Both the position numbers and the translations under genes were made by a program. This document shows positions 37,503 to 46,522 of a stretch of 64,000 bases of DNA, piece by piece. Positions within the stretch are counted from its first letter, which is position 1, and every line of letters starts with the position of its first letter. This stretch comes from Chryseobacterium gleum. Its GTDB lineage: Bacteria > Bacteroidota > Bacteroidia > Flavobacteriales > BACL11. The DNA lies in NCBI GenBank assembly GCA_945865535.1, contig CAMBDW010000003.1, forward strand, positions 51,308 to 115,307. The letters run 5' to 3'. The notes beneath the pieces are model-generated. The model did no database searches and was not told the DNA's origin. It worked only from the letters and a program-made list of their open reading frames with translations.

Positions 37503-37724
37503 TTAAGCATCTTTGCTCTTATACATAATAGCAATAATCTCGATAATGAAACCTGTGGCTAATAAAATAGGAGCTAGAGTTAATCTTTGGAAATCAAAAA
37601 TATCAGCAGAGAATTTTGTAGGATCTTCTGACCCTCCTCCTATCATTAAAATAAGGCCGCTTACTATAAAAGCTAAGCCAACAATTAGTAACAGGTAATT
37701 CTTTTTTTTGAATGCAAAATCCAT
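37503..37724 (-). CDS. DUF3098 small membrane protein
   Basis: This 73-residue protein has two hydrophobic helices around a GGGSEDPTKF loop. The pattern FKKKNYLLLIVGLAFIVSGLILMIGGGS...FSADIFDFQRLTLAPI is that of DUF3098, a Bacteroidota family found between ftsX and uppP. Function is unknown; position suggests a link to cell-envelope assembly. Confidence 0.88.
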   Translation of the reverse strand: MDFAFKKKNYLLLIVGLAFIVSGLILMIGGGSEDPTKFSADIFDFQRLTLAPILLATGFIIEIIAIMYKSKDA

Positions 37725-37734
37725 AGTAATGTAT

Positions 37735-38604
37735 TTAGTTATAAAGTTCGTTTTCGTTGAGTTGAAGATATTTTTTTACAGCAAAAAAAGTGGAAAATAA
37801 GCTGAGTATTAATCCTGATAAAAAGATAAGTATAAAAACAATTCCAATTATTTTTAAGTCATCAATATTTAGGGCGTCTTCCTGGACTAATTGTAGGGCT
37901 CCTATCATCATAAAAACAGCAAAAATAGAGCTGTAAAAACCCTGGTACAATCCTTTAATTAGAAATGGTTTTTGTATAAAACTATCAGTTGCCCCTACTA
38001 GTCTCATGGTTCTAATCAAAAATCTTTTTGAATAAACCGATAGCCGAATAGTATTATTAATGAGTACAAATGCGATAAAGAAAAGCAATATGCAAAAAAC
38101 TAATAAAAAGAATGACAATTGCTTCACATTACTATTCAATTTGTCTACTAAATCTTTTTGATAATAAGCCTCAAATACAACTGGATCTGCCATTAATTCA
38201 GCGGTAATTTGTTGTAAACTATCCGTATTTGCGTAGTCTGCATTTAATTTTACATCAATTGATGATAAAAGGGGGCTGTATCCTAAAAATTCCACAAAAT
38301 CTTCTCCTAAATCAGTTTTTAATTCTTGGGTAGCCTGTTCTTTTGATATGAAATTTACACTTTTGGTAAAATTTTCAACTTCTAATTTCTTTTGAAATGT
38401 GCTAGTTTGAATTTCAGTTATCCCATCTTTTAACATGATTGTAAAGCCGATATTTTCTTTTACATAATCAGTTAATCTTTGTGCGTTTATTAGAATTAAG
38501 CCAAGTAGCCCAACAATAAATAATACTAGAGATAAGCTAATTACAACAGAAGCCGATGAAGAGAATATCTTCCACTTTAACAATTTATTTGATCCTAGCT
38601 GCAT
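37735..38604 (-). CDS. ftsX: Cell division protein FtsX
   Basis: FtsX is the membrane partner of the ATPase FtsE and controls peptidoglycan hydrolases at the division site. The protein has one N-terminal membrane helix, a periplasmic ECD of about 120 residues (with GITEIQTSTFQKKLE...FISKEQATQELK), and three C-terminal helices with RLSVYSKRFLIRTMRLVGATDSFI. I start at the ATG at 38604 (MQLGSNKLLKWK); the longer frame uses a TTG at 38631 that gives no family-like sequence. ftsE is not adjacent. Confidence 0.92.
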   Translation of the reverse strand: MQLGSNKLLKWKIFSSSASVVISLSLVLFIVGLLGLILINAQRLTDYVKENIGFTIMLKDGITEIQTSTFQKKLEVENFTKSVNFISKEQATQELKTDLGEDFVEFLGYSPLLSSIDVKLNADYANTDSLQQITAELMADPVVFEAYYQKDLVDKLNSNVKQLSFFLLVFCILLFFIAFVLINNTIRLSVYSKRFLIRTMRLVGATDSFIQKPFLIKGLYQGFYSSIFAVFMMIGALQLVQEDALNIDDLKIIGIVFILIFLSGLILSLFSTFFAVKKYLQLNENELYN

Positions 38605-38653
38605 ATGGCTGGCTAAAATATAAAAATACAATTTACTAATTGATGTTATTCGT

Positions 38654-38661
38654 TAACTTTG
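38654..38661 (+). promoter_or_regulatory. -7 promoter element for leuS (TAACTTTG)
   Basis: TAnnTTTG match, 22 nt before the leuS ATG, in the short divergent gap with ftsX. Confidence 0.5.
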
Positions 38662-38683
38662 CCAACAGATTAATATTAATAAG

Positions 38684-41452
38684 ATGGATTATAATTTTAA
38701 TGCTCTTGAAAAAAAGTGGCAGAATTATTGGAGGGAAACTGAAACATATAAAGTTCTAGAAGATAATAGTAAAGAAAAATACTATGTTCTAGATATGTTT
38801 CCTTATCCTTCTGGAGCTGGATTGCATGTTGGTCATCCACTAGGATATATAGCTTCTGATATTTTTGCAAGATATAAAAGATCAAAAGGGTTTAATGTTT
38901 TGCATCCAATGGGGTACGATTCTTTTGGTTTGCCAACTGAACAATATGCAATTCAAACAGGAATTCATCCAGCAGTTGCAACCAAAGAAAACACTGATAG
39001 ATATAGAAAACAATTGGACCAAATTGGATTTTCATACGATTGGAGTAGAGAAATTCAGACTTCCGATCCAAATTATTACAAATGGACTCAGTGGATTTTT
39101 AAACAACTTTTCGATTCTTATTATTGCAAGGCAAGAGATAAGGCCATACAAATCTCAGGATTAATTTCAGATTTTGAGAAAAGTGGAAATACTAAAACTA
39201 ATGCAGCTTGTGATGAGAATACTCCACAATTTTCAGCAGAGCAGTGGAGTAATTTTTCCGAAAAAGAAAAAGAGAAAATATTATTGAATTACAGATTAGC
39301 ATTTTTGTCAGAAACTTGGGTAAATTGGTGTGAGGGCTTAGGAACCGTCCTTGCAAATGATGAGGTAAAAGAAGGGCTTTCAGAAAGAGGGGGATTTCCG
39401 GTAGAACAAAAATTAATGAAGCAATGGTCGCTAAGAATAACCGCTTATGCAGATCGTTTAATTTCTGGATTAGTAACTATTGATTGGTCAGAATCAATAA
39501 AGGACATTCAAAAAAATTGGATAGGTAAATCTAAGGGAGCTTCAGTACGCTTTAATGTTGAAAATTCTGAAGATAAAATAGAAGTTTTTACCACAAGACC
39601 AGATACTATTTTTGGAGTTAATTTTATGGTTTTGTCTCCAGAACATCAGCTAGTAGAGAGGCTCACCACTGGAGCTCAAAATGTAGCTATAGAAAGCTAT
39701 GTAAACAAGGTAAAATTAAAATCTGAAAGAGAAAGACAGGCGGATAAAAGCGTAAGTGGAGTCTTTACGGGTTCTTATGCAATTCATCCTTTTACTAAAG
39801 AAAAAGTTGCTATTTGGATTGGAGAATATGTGCTTGCAACCTATGGAACGGGTGCGGTTATGGCTGTCCCTTGTGGGGATCAAAGAGATTGGGATTTTGC
39901 AACTCATTTTGGGATTGAAATCATCAATATTTTTAAGGGGGTTGATATAAGTAAAAAGGCAAATGAGGCAAAAGATGTAGGCATTACAAATTCTGATTTT
40001 TTAGATGGACTTAGCTCAGAGCAAGCAATTCAAAAAGCAATTGAACGACTAGAGCAAGGAGGATTTGGAGAAGGGAAAATCAACTACCGACTAAGAGACG
40101 CCATTTTCAGCAGGCAAAGATATTGGGGAGAACCATTTCCGATTTATTATAAAGGCGAAACAGCCTATATCTTAGAAAATAATACACCTGTGATACTGCC
40201 TGAGATAGACAAATATTTACCGACTTTAAGTGGTGAACCTCCGCTTGCAAGAGCAAAAAAAGAGGATTGGAATGTTTTTGAAGGAGATAGGATGGAAACC
40301 AATATTATGCCGGGTTGGGCCGGGAGTTCTTGGTATTTTTTAAGATATATGGACCCGAAAAATGACGGGGCGTTTTGTGCCAAGGAAAAATCAGATTACT
40401 GGGGACAGGTAGATTTATATATTGGCGGGGCAGAACATGCCGTTGGCCACTTATTGTATTCTAGGTTTTGGACTAAATTTTTGTACGATAGAGGCTTTAT
40501 TTCTTTTGACGAGCCTTTTAAAAAGATGATAAATCAAGGGATGATTTTAGGTAGGTCATCTTTTGTTTATAGAATTAAAGACACTAATAAATTTGTAAGT
40601 TTCGATAAAAGTAAAGAGCATAAAACCACAAGATTATATGTTGATGTAAACTTTGTAGATAATGATATTCTGGACATTAAAGCTTTCAAAAATTGGAGGA
40701 GCGAATATGCTGATGCGGAATTTATTTTAAATGCTGAGGGGAAATATTTGTGCGGTTATGAGATCGAAAAAATGTCAAAATCAAGATATAATGTTCAAAC
40801 ACCTGACCAGCTTGTAGAAAAATTTGGGGCCGATACTTTGCGTTTGTATGAAATGTTTTTAGGACCATTAGAACAATTCAAGCCTTGGGATACCAAAGGG
40901 ATAAATGGGGTTCATAATTTTTTAAGAAAGTTCTGGAGATTGGTACATGATGGCGAAAATAACTTTAGCGTTTCTGATCAGGTGCCAACCAAAGAAAACT
41001 ATAAAACCCTACATAAAACCATAAAGAAAGTAGAAGAAGAAATTGAAAGACATTCTTTTAATACGGTTGTCAGTACTTTTATGATTTGTGTAAATGAACT
41101 TACAGATCAAAAGTGTAATAGTCGAGAAATTATTTCTGATTTCACCATTTTACTCTCCTCATACGCGCCTCATATTTCGGAAGAAATTTGGCAAAAATTG
41201 GGTAATAACACTTCAGTTACAAAAGTAGCTTTTCCAAAATGGAATCAAAGTTATATAGTAGAAAGTCAAATAAATTATCCTGTTTCTTTTAATGGCAAAA
41301 CTCGCTTTACAATATCCTTACCTTCTGAAATGACAAAAGAGGAGGTGGAAAGTGAGGTGATGAAACACGAAAAAATGACTCATTATTTAAATGGAGAATC
41401 TCCTAAAAAAGTAATTGTTGTCCCAAAAAGAATTGTAAATATTGTTATTTAA
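38684..41452 (+). CDS. leuS: Leucyl-tRNA synthetase
   Basis: LeuS charges tRNA-Leu. The 922-residue class I synthetase has the HIGH motif as GLHVGHPLGY (about 47-56) and the CP1 editing domain with FTTRPDTIFGVNFMVL and TGAVMAVPCGDQRDWDFA. It also has the KMSKS motif in EKMSKSRYN and an anticodon-binding domain. Extra segments around EKSGNTKTNAACDENTPQF and before KMSKS are shared by Bacteroidota LeuS. It is separated from the kynurenine operon by 84 nt. Confidence 0.97.
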   Translation: MDYNFNALEKKWQNYWRETETYKVLEDNSKEKYYVLDMFPYPSGAGLHVGHPLGYIASDIFARYKRSKGFNVLHPMGYDSFGLPTEQYAIQTGIHPAVATKENTDRYRKQLDQIGFSYDWSREIQTSDPNYYKWTQWIFKQLFDSYYCKARDKAIQISGLISDFEKSGNTKTNAACDENTPQFSAEQWSNFSEKEKEKILLNYRLAFLSETWVNWCEGLGTVLANDEVKEGLSERGGFPVEQKLMKQWSLRITAYADRLISGLVTIDWSESIKDIQKNWIGKSKGASVRFNVENSEDKIEVFTTRPDTIFGVNFMVLSPEHQLVERLTTGAQNVAIESYVNKVKLKSERERQADKSVSGVFTGSYAIHPFTKEKVAIWIGEYVLATYGTGAVMAVPCGDQRDWDFATHFGIEIINIFKGVDISKKANEAKDVGITNSDFLDGLSSEQAIQKAIERLEQGGFGEGKINYRLRDAIFSRQRYWGEPFPIYYKGETAYILENNTPVILPEIDKYLPTLSGEPPLARAKKEDWNVFEGDRMETNIMPGWAGSSWYFLRYMDPKNDGAFCAKEKSDYWGQVDLYIGGAEHAVGHLLYSRFWTKFLYDRGFISFDEPFKKMINQGMILGRSSFVYRIKDTNKFVSFDKSKEHKTTRLYVDVNFVDNDILDIKAFKNWRSEYADAEFILNAEGKYLCGYEIEKMSKSRYNVQTPDQLVEKFGADTLRLYEMFLGPLEQFKPWDTKGINGVHNFLRKFWRLVHDGENNFSVSDQVPTKENYKTLHKTIKKVEEEIERHSFNTVVSTFMICVNELTDQKCNSREIISDFTILLSSYAPHISEEIWQKLGNNTSVTKVAFPKWNQSYIVESQINYPVSFNGKTRFTISLPSEMTKEEVESEVMKHEKMTHYLNGESPKKVIVVPKRIVNIVI

Positions 41453-41483
41453 TTCTTTTGAAAAGTATAGTAGATAATTTGCT

Positions 41484-41515
41484 TTTGATTTTTTAAATCA
41501 GATTGCTTACTTTTA
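41484..41515 (+). promoter_or_regulatory. Probable promoter of the tryptophan-catabolic operon
   Basis: A TTTG at 41484-41487 is followed after 20 nt by TACTTTTA at 41508-41515, close to the Bacteroidota consensus TTTG / TAnnTTTG with the last base changed. The TDO start codon lies 21 nt downstream. No operator or regulator gene was recognised nearby. Confidence 0.4.
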
Positions 41516-41536
41516 CTGCTTTATAAAAAAGCTTTC

Positions 41537-42625
41537 ATGTCAGAAAAACCATCATCAGTACACTATATAAATTACTTAGCACTCGATAAAGTATTGAATT
41601 CTCAAACCCTTGTGAGTAAAGAAAAAGGGAAGGAGGCTCATGAAGAAATGCTCTTTATAATTATTCACCAAACCTATGAGTTGTGGTTCAAACAAATCTT
41701 GCATGAGTTAGATTCTATTATGGGTTTGTTTAAAGCCGATAAGATTGACGAGAGCAATATTGGGGTTATTGTAAGTAGAATGGACAGGGTTAATAAAATC
41801 ATGACTACTCTTGTTGGGCAGTTGGAGATTTTAGAAACTATGACTTCTTTGGATTTTTTAGATTTCAGAGATTACCTGTCTCCTGCCTCAGGGTTTCAGT
41901 CTCATCAGTTTAGAAAATTAGAAGTAATGTTAGGGCTCAAAATAGAGAAAAGGCAGCAAGTAGGAGGCTGCCCTTATCACTCCCAATTTGAAGCAGAAAA
42001 GAAAGCAGAAATCTTAACTTTGGAAGCAAATGACTCTTTGTTTTCCTTAGTTGAAAAATGGTTAGAGCGCATCCCATTTTTAAATATGAAAAATTTTGAC
42101 TTTACTCAAAAATATGAAGAGGCGGTAAACCAAATGTTAGAAAAAGAAATTTCGGGTATTAAATCAGCCAATTTAACAGAGGAAGATAGGGCTCTTAGAA
42201 TACGAATGATTGATGAAAACAGGAAGTATTTTAACCGAGTATTAAGTGAAGAGCAGCACAATAAAGCCATGGCAGAGGGAGAAACAAAACTTTCTTACAA
42301 AGCAACTATGTCGGCACTGCTTATTAATTTGTACAGAGATCAGCCCATATTGCATTTGCCTTATCAATTCTTAAGAAGTGTGGTAGAGTTAGATCATAAG
42401 ATTGCCTCTTGGCGCTTTAGACACGTGCAAATGGTGGAGAAGATGTTAGGCCAAAAAATTGGTACTGGAGGAAGTTCAGGTCAAGAATATTTGAAGCAGA
42501 CGGTTGATAAACATAAATTATTTACCGATTTAGCAAATATTGCCACTCTTATGATTTCAAGATCTTATTTACCAGAATTGCCACAAAAGATAAAAGACAC
42601 TTTAGGATTTAATTATAAAAAATAA
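41537..42625 (+). CDS. kynA: Tryptophan 2,3-dioxygenase
   Basis: This haem enzyme opens the indole ring of L-tryptophan to give N-formylkynurenine, the first step of the kynurenine pathway. The 362-residue protein has the diagnostic FIIIHQTYELWFKQILHEL (about 40-58, with H44 at the conserved substrate-base position), the haem-ligand region WRFRHVQMVEKMLG, and GTGGSSGQEYLKQTV for substrate binding. It is longer than the 280-residue proteobacterial type, resembling the Bacteroidota/eukaryote length. It is the first gene of the eleven-gene operon. Confidence 0.95.
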   Translation: MSEKPSSVHYINYLALDKVLNSQTLVSKEKGKEAHEEMLFIIIHQTYELWFKQILHELDSIMGLFKADKIDESNIGVIVSRMDRVNKIMTTLVGQLEILETMTSLDFLDFRDYLSPASGFQSHQFRKLEVMLGLKIEKRQQVGGCPYHSQFEAEKKAEILTLEANDSLFSLVEKWLERIPFLNMKNFDFTQKYEEAVNQMLEKEISGIKSANLTEEDRALRIRMIDENRKYFNRVLSEEQHNKAMAEGETKLSYKATMSALLINLYRDQPILHLPYQFLRSVVELDHKIASWRFRHVQMVEKMLGQKIGTGGSSGQEYLKQTVDKHKLFTDLANIATLMISRSYLPELPQKIKDTLGFNYKK

Positions 42626-42631
42626 AACATT

Positions 42632-43414
42632 ATGAAAAAACTACTACCAATATTATTCATTTTCTTTTCTTTTAGCTCCAAAGGGACCATACATCAAATA
42701 CAAGTGTGGAATGGCTATTACCAGTTCCTTCCATCAAACAATGTTACAGTTCAATTAGGAGACACCATACAGTGGACTCCTCTTGATCCTCCAACCATGA
42801 CTCATACCATAACATCTACTAATATCCCATCTGGAGCAGCAGCTTTTAATCAAATATGGCAATTGCCTGCAGACACCTTTTTTCAATACATTCCTCAAGT
42901 TGTAGGACTGTATCAATATGTTTGCACTCCTCATGTAAATATGAATATGATTGGAGAGTTTACGGTTGTTAGTGGAGGGGCTACTTATGTACCTGTTAAT
43001 GTGTATATTATAAATCCAAATGGATGCCCATATACTATAGCAGAAACTTGGGGCAATCCTATTTTAGGCGCTGGAAATGCGACATGGGTTTCAACGGATT
43101 CATTAACCGGTCAAGACCTTTTGCACTTTTTAGTACCTGATACTAACAATCAAACGCTATTTACTATTTGTGCTGTACCGGCACCACCCTGTACTTGTCC
43201 ACAAGTTTGCTCAGGACCAATTTCGATATTTCCAAATATGGCATTAACTTTGGCACTTTGCCAGCCATCCGATATTGAGGCTATTCAAACTACTAATAGC
43301 AGAAAAGTGGTAAAAGTAACCGACCTTTTAGGTAGAGCAACAAAAGCCACTAACCAACTTCTTTTTTACATCTATAATGATGGAACAGTAGAGAAAAAAG
43401 TAATTATTGAATAA
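42632..43414 (+). CDS. Secreted cupredoxin (plastocyanin-like) with type IX-like tail
   Basis: The 260-residue exported protein has a signal peptide and a type 1 copper domain of about 90 residues. The predicted ligands are H58 (in MTHTI), C98 and H101 (in YVCTPH) and M106, matching the plastocyanin spacing C-x2-H-x4-M. The second half has several further cysteines in PPCTCPQVCSGP, and a tail (KVTDLLGRATKA...NDGTVEKKVIIE) that resembles a type IX sorting or surface domain. It sits directly between TDO and the SDR-like gene, so it is co-transcribed with a cytoplasmic pathway. An electron-transfer or copper-handling role is inferred only from the fold. Confidence 0.8.
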   Translation: MKKLLPILFIFFSFSSKGTIHQIQVWNGYYQFLPSNNVTVQLGDTIQWTPLDPPTMTHTITSTNIPSGAAAFNQIWQLPADTFFQYIPQVVGLYQYVCTPHVNMNMIGEFTVVSGGATYVPVNVYIINPNGCPYTIAETWGNPILGAGNATWVSTDSLTGQDLLHFLVPDTNNQTLFTICAVPAPPCTCPQVCSGPISIFPNMALTLALCQPSDIEAIQTTNSRKVVKVTDLLGRATKATNQLLFYIYNDGTVEKKVIIE

Positions 43415-44194
43415 ATGGAATTATCACTAAAGAACAAAAATGCCATTGTGTGCGGAAGCAGCCAAGGAATTGGAGAGGCTTCTGCTATTGAGTTAGCAAA
43501 ACTAGGGGCTAATATTACCCTAATTGCTCGTAACGAAAGTAAACTCTTGGATGTATTAAATCACCTAGATAAATCTCAAGGGCAAGTTCATTCATTTATA
43601 TGCATTGATTTTTCAAATACTGAAAAATTAAAAGAAGAGGTCAATCTTTTAAAAGCAACTTACCATATTTTAGTAAATAATACTGGAGGTCCTGCTGGAG
43701 GTCCTATTGCAGATGCCAATACTCAATCTTTTGAAGATGCTTTCAGAATGCATTTAGTGAACAATCAAATCCTAGTTCAAAAAGTAATGCAAGGCATGAA
43801 AAAAGCAGGTTTTGGCAGAATAATCAATATTATTTCTACTTCAGTAAAAGCTCCAATTCCAGGATTGGGTGTTTCTAATACTATACGTGCTGCAGTTGCT
43901 AGTTGGGCAAAAACTCTTTCCCTTGAGCTTGGGCCCTACGGCATTACCGTAAATAATGTATTGCCAGGTTTTACCAATACCAATAGATTAAAAAGCTTAA
44001 TTGCTAAAAAAGCAGAAGTCCAAGGCAAAAAAGTAAAAGAAATAGAGCAAGCTATGAAATTAGATATTCCTGCCGGAAGATTTGGCAATGTAGATGAAAT
44101 AGCAAATGCAGTAGCCTTTTTATGTACTCCAGCGGCATCTTATATTAATGGAATTAACCTTCCAGTTGATGGAGGAAGAACGACATCTTTATAA
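43415..44194 (+). CDS. Atypical short-chain dehydrogenase/reductase lacking the YxxxK motif
   Basis: The 259-residue Rossmann protein has a near-normal cofactor site (CGSSQGIGEA, 14-23) and NNTGGPAGG in place of NNAG. The SDR serine aligns with S141. Thirteen residues later, where tyrosine is expected, stands S154, and the lysine four further on is R158 (SNTIRAAV). This matches the known group of BKR-like SDRs without the canonical tetrad. It starts immediately after the cupredoxin stop and is followed at once by the aldehyde dehydrogenase. The pathway step is unknown; possibilities are reduction of 2-aminomuconate or its deamination product, or a non-redox role. Confidence 0.85.
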   Translation: MELSLKNKNAIVCGSSQGIGEASAIELAKLGANITLIARNESKLLDVLNHLDKSQGQVHSFICIDFSNTEKLKEEVNLLKATYHILVNNTGGPAGGPIADANTQSFEDAFRMHLVNNQILVQKVMQGMKKAGFGRIINIISTSVKAPIPGLGVSNTIRAAVASWAKTLSLELGPYGITVNNVLPGFTNTNRLKSLIAKKAEVQGKKVKEIEQAMKLDIPAGRFGNVDEIANAVAFLCTPAASYINGINLPVDGGRTTSL

Positions 44195-45637
44195 ATGGAA
44201 AAGATTTTAAATTATATAAATGGGAATTTAATAGAACCAACCAGTGGTAAGTATTTGGATAATTACAATCCTTCTAATGGTAAGGTTTATTCTTTAATTC
44301 CAGATTCTGAAAAGTTAGATATAGATAATGCGGTAGCGGCAGCCAAGGAGGCTTTTATCACTTGGAGTAAGACTCCAAAACAAGAGCGGTCCGATATTTT
44401 AATGAAGATAGCCGATACCATTGAAAAATATGCAGATGAATTGGTAAAAGCAGAGAGTAAAGACAATGGCAAGCCAGAAACTTCAGCGGCTCATGTAGAT
44501 ATTCCAAGAGCCTCAGCAAATATTCGATTTTTTGCAGGAGCCATTTTGCACGATAGCTCCCAAATGCATGAAATGGATGGGATGGCAATCAATTATACTT
44601 TACGCCAACCAGTTGGAGTGGCGGCTTGTATATCTCCATGGAATTTACCTTTGTATCTACTCACTTGGAAAATTGCTCCAGCTCTTGCCGCTGGCAATAC
44701 AGTAGTTGCAAAACCCTCTGAAGTTACTCCAATGACCGCCTATTTATTTAGTAAAATTTGCATAGAAGCAGGATTGCCAAAAGGGGTTTTAAATATTGTT
44801 CACGGACTGGGAAGTAAAACAGGAGATCCACTCACTACTCATCCAGATACCCCGATTATCTCTTTTACCGGAGGAACTGTAACTGGTAAACATATTGCAA
44901 CCATTACCGCGCCTATGTTTAAAAAACTTTCTTTGGAATTGGGAGGAAAAAACCCAAACATCATTTTTGCAGATGCTGATTTTGATAAGGCGGTAAGTAC
45001 GGCCGCAAGGGCGGCTTTTACCAATCAAGGGCAAGTTTGTTTGTGCGGTTCTCGCCTTTTTGTTGAGCAAGAGATTTACGATAAATTCAAAGATGCTTTG
45101 GTTGCTAAAACAGCCCAGCTAAAAGTGGGCGATCCAAAAGACGCAAGTTCCAACTTAGGCGCGGTAGTTTCCAAAGAACACATGCATAAAATTTTGGATA
45201 AAATTGAAGAAGCTAAAAATTTAGGAGGAAAAATTCTTATTGGAGGAAAGCGAGTAATCTTAGATGGAGAATTGAAAGATGGCTATTATATCGAGCCAAC
45301 AATTATTGAAGGACTCTCATCAGATTGCTCTATTAATCAAGAAGAAATTTTTGGGCCAGTAGTAAGTCTGATCCCATTTAAAACAGAAGAAGAGGTTATA
45401 AAAATGGCAAATTCTACAAAGTACGGTTTATCGGCCTCTATATTCACCGAAAATATTAGTAAAGCCCATAGAGTTGCTGCAAATATTGACTCAGGAGTGG
45501 TTTGGATCAATACTTGGCTTCTTAGAGATTTACGAATTCCTTTTGGAGGCATGAAACATTCTGGAGTTGGCAGAGAAGGAGGATTTAAATCTTTAGAGTT
45601 TTTTACAGAGTCTAAAAATATATGTGTTAAAATATAA
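44195..45637 (+). CDS. Aldehyde dehydrogenase, probable 2-aminomuconate 6-semialdehyde dehydrogenase
   Basis: The 480-residue NAD-dependent aldehyde dehydrogenase has N150 in SPWNLPLYLL, the catalytic base E248 in LELGGKNPN, and the nucleophile C282 in NQGQVCLCGSR. Sequence style (GIRYNFAGA-like RFFAGAILH, PWLLRDLRIPFGGMKHSGVGREGG) fits the hydroxymuconic/aminomuconic semialdehyde dehydrogenase branch. By context it oxidises 2-aminomuconate 6-semialdehyde, the ACMSD product, to 2-aminomuconate. Family membership is clear; substrate is inferred from the operon. Confidence 0.9.
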   Translation: MEKILNYINGNLIEPTSGKYLDNYNPSNGKVYSLIPDSEKLDIDNAVAAAKEAFITWSKTPKQERSDILMKIADTIEKYADELVKAESKDNGKPETSAAHVDIPRASANIRFFAGAILHDSSQMHEMDGMAINYTLRQPVGVAACISPWNLPLYLLTWKIAPALAAGNTVVAKPSEVTPMTAYLFSKICIEAGLPKGVLNIVHGLGSKTGDPLTTHPDTPIISFTGGTVTGKHIATITAPMFKKLSLELGGKNPNIIFADADFDKAVSTAARAAFTNQGQVCLCGSRLFVEQEIYDKFKDALVAKTAQLKVGDPKDASSNLGAVVSKEHMHKILDKIEEAKNLGGKILIGGKRVILDGELKDGYYIEPTIIEGLSSDCSINQEEIFGPVVSLIPFKTEEEVIKMANSTKYGLSASIFTENISKAHRVAANIDSGVVWINTWLLRDLRIPFGGMKHSGVGREGGFKSLEFFTESKNICVKI

Positions 45638-45638
45638 A

Positions 45639-46091
45639 ATGGAAAGACAAGTTACACATATCAAATTAGTTGAGGCTGAAGAAATTCGTCCTTTAAGACA
45701 TAAGATGCTACGTCAAGGGCATGATTATTCAACTACTGCATACCGTAGAGATAATGAAAAACTCACCTTTCATTTAGGAGTTACTCTAGAGGAAAAGATT
45801 GTCAGTTGCGCTACTTTCTACCCAGAAGAAACAAATAAAATGGAAGGTAATAATCCCTACAGATTAAGAGGAATGGCTACAGATTCTAATTATTTGCGAA
45901 ATGGATATGGCAAACAAATTATGCAAGAAGCTTTTCAAATTTTAAAACTTAAAAAATGTAATTTGCTTTGGTGCAATGCTAGAATTTTAGCGGTCCCATT
46001 TTATCAATCAGTGGGGTTACAAGAAATAGGAGATTTATTTGATATCGCAGACATAGGACCTCATTATTATATGTATAAAGAAATTTATTAA
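45639..46091 (+). CDS. GNAT family N-acetyltransferase within the kynurenine operon
   Basis: Starting at the ATG at 45639, one base after the upstream stop as for its neighbours, the protein has 150 residues; a longer frame begins at 45624. It has a GNAT fold: LRGMATDSNYLRNGYGKQIMQEAF contains the acetyl-CoA pyrophosphate loop (RNGYGK), and a later LWCNARILAVPFYQSVGLQEIG forms the typical end. Substrate is unknown. It could acetylate a kynurenine-pathway amine, or be a passenger. Confidence 0.85.
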   Translation: MERQVTHIKLVEAEEIRPLRHKMLRQGHDYSTTAYRRDNEKLTFHLGVTLEEKIVSCATFYPEETNKMEGNNPYRLRGMATDSNYLRNGYGKQIMQEAFQILKLKKCNLLWCNARILAVPFYQSVGLQEIGDLFDIADIGPHYYMYKEIY

Positions 46092-46095
46092 GTAA

Positions 46096-46518
46096 ATGAA
46101 CGGAGACCAATTTAATTCAAACAGAGCTCCTTTGGCAGTAGGATTGTATCCTCATGCTCGTAAAGTTGGAAATCTTTTATTCCTTTCTGGAGTAGGGCCA
46201 AGAAAAGCAGGACAAACAGATATCCCTGGGGTAACGCTAAACTCAAATGGAGAGATTGAAAGTTATGATATTGAAAAGCAATGTCATTCGGTTTTTGCAA
46301 ACATCAAATATATTTTGGAAGATTCAGGATCCTCTTGGGAGAATATTGTAGATGTACAAGTTTTCCTTACTAATATGAAGGATGATTTTAAAACCTATAA
46401 TAGAATTTATGCTGATTATTTTAAAGATAATCAGCCCTGCAGAACAACTATTGAAATAAAGAGTTTACCCACCCCAATAGCAATAGAACTAAAAATAATA
46501 GCAACCATTAAAACATAA
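46096..46518 (+). CDS. RidA/YjgF-family protein, probable 2-aminomuconate deaminase
   Basis: The 140-residue protein belongs to the Rid family: LYPHARKVGNLLFLSGVGPR, NIKYILEDSGSSWENIVDVQVFLTNM and the conserved arginine R116 in PCRTTIEI. In bacterial aminophenol and kynurenine meta pathways a member of this family (AmnD/NbaF-type) deaminates 2-aminomuconate to 4-oxalocrotonate. Its place between the ALDH and HAAO supports that role. A general enamine/imine deaminase is the alternative. Confidence 0.85.
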   Translation: MNGDQFNSNRAPLAVGLYPHARKVGNLLFLSGVGPRKAGQTDIPGVTLNSNGEIESYDIEKQCHSVFANIKYILEDSGSSWENIVDVQVFLTNMKDDFKTYNRIYADYFKDNQPCRTTIEIKSLPTPIAIELKIIATIKT

Positions 46519-46522
46519 AATT

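Noticed and set aside
44287..45552. Several minus-strand frames inside the aldehyde dehydrogenase gene
   Set aside because: They are short, overlap each other and the strong ALDH frame, and encode no recognisable domain.
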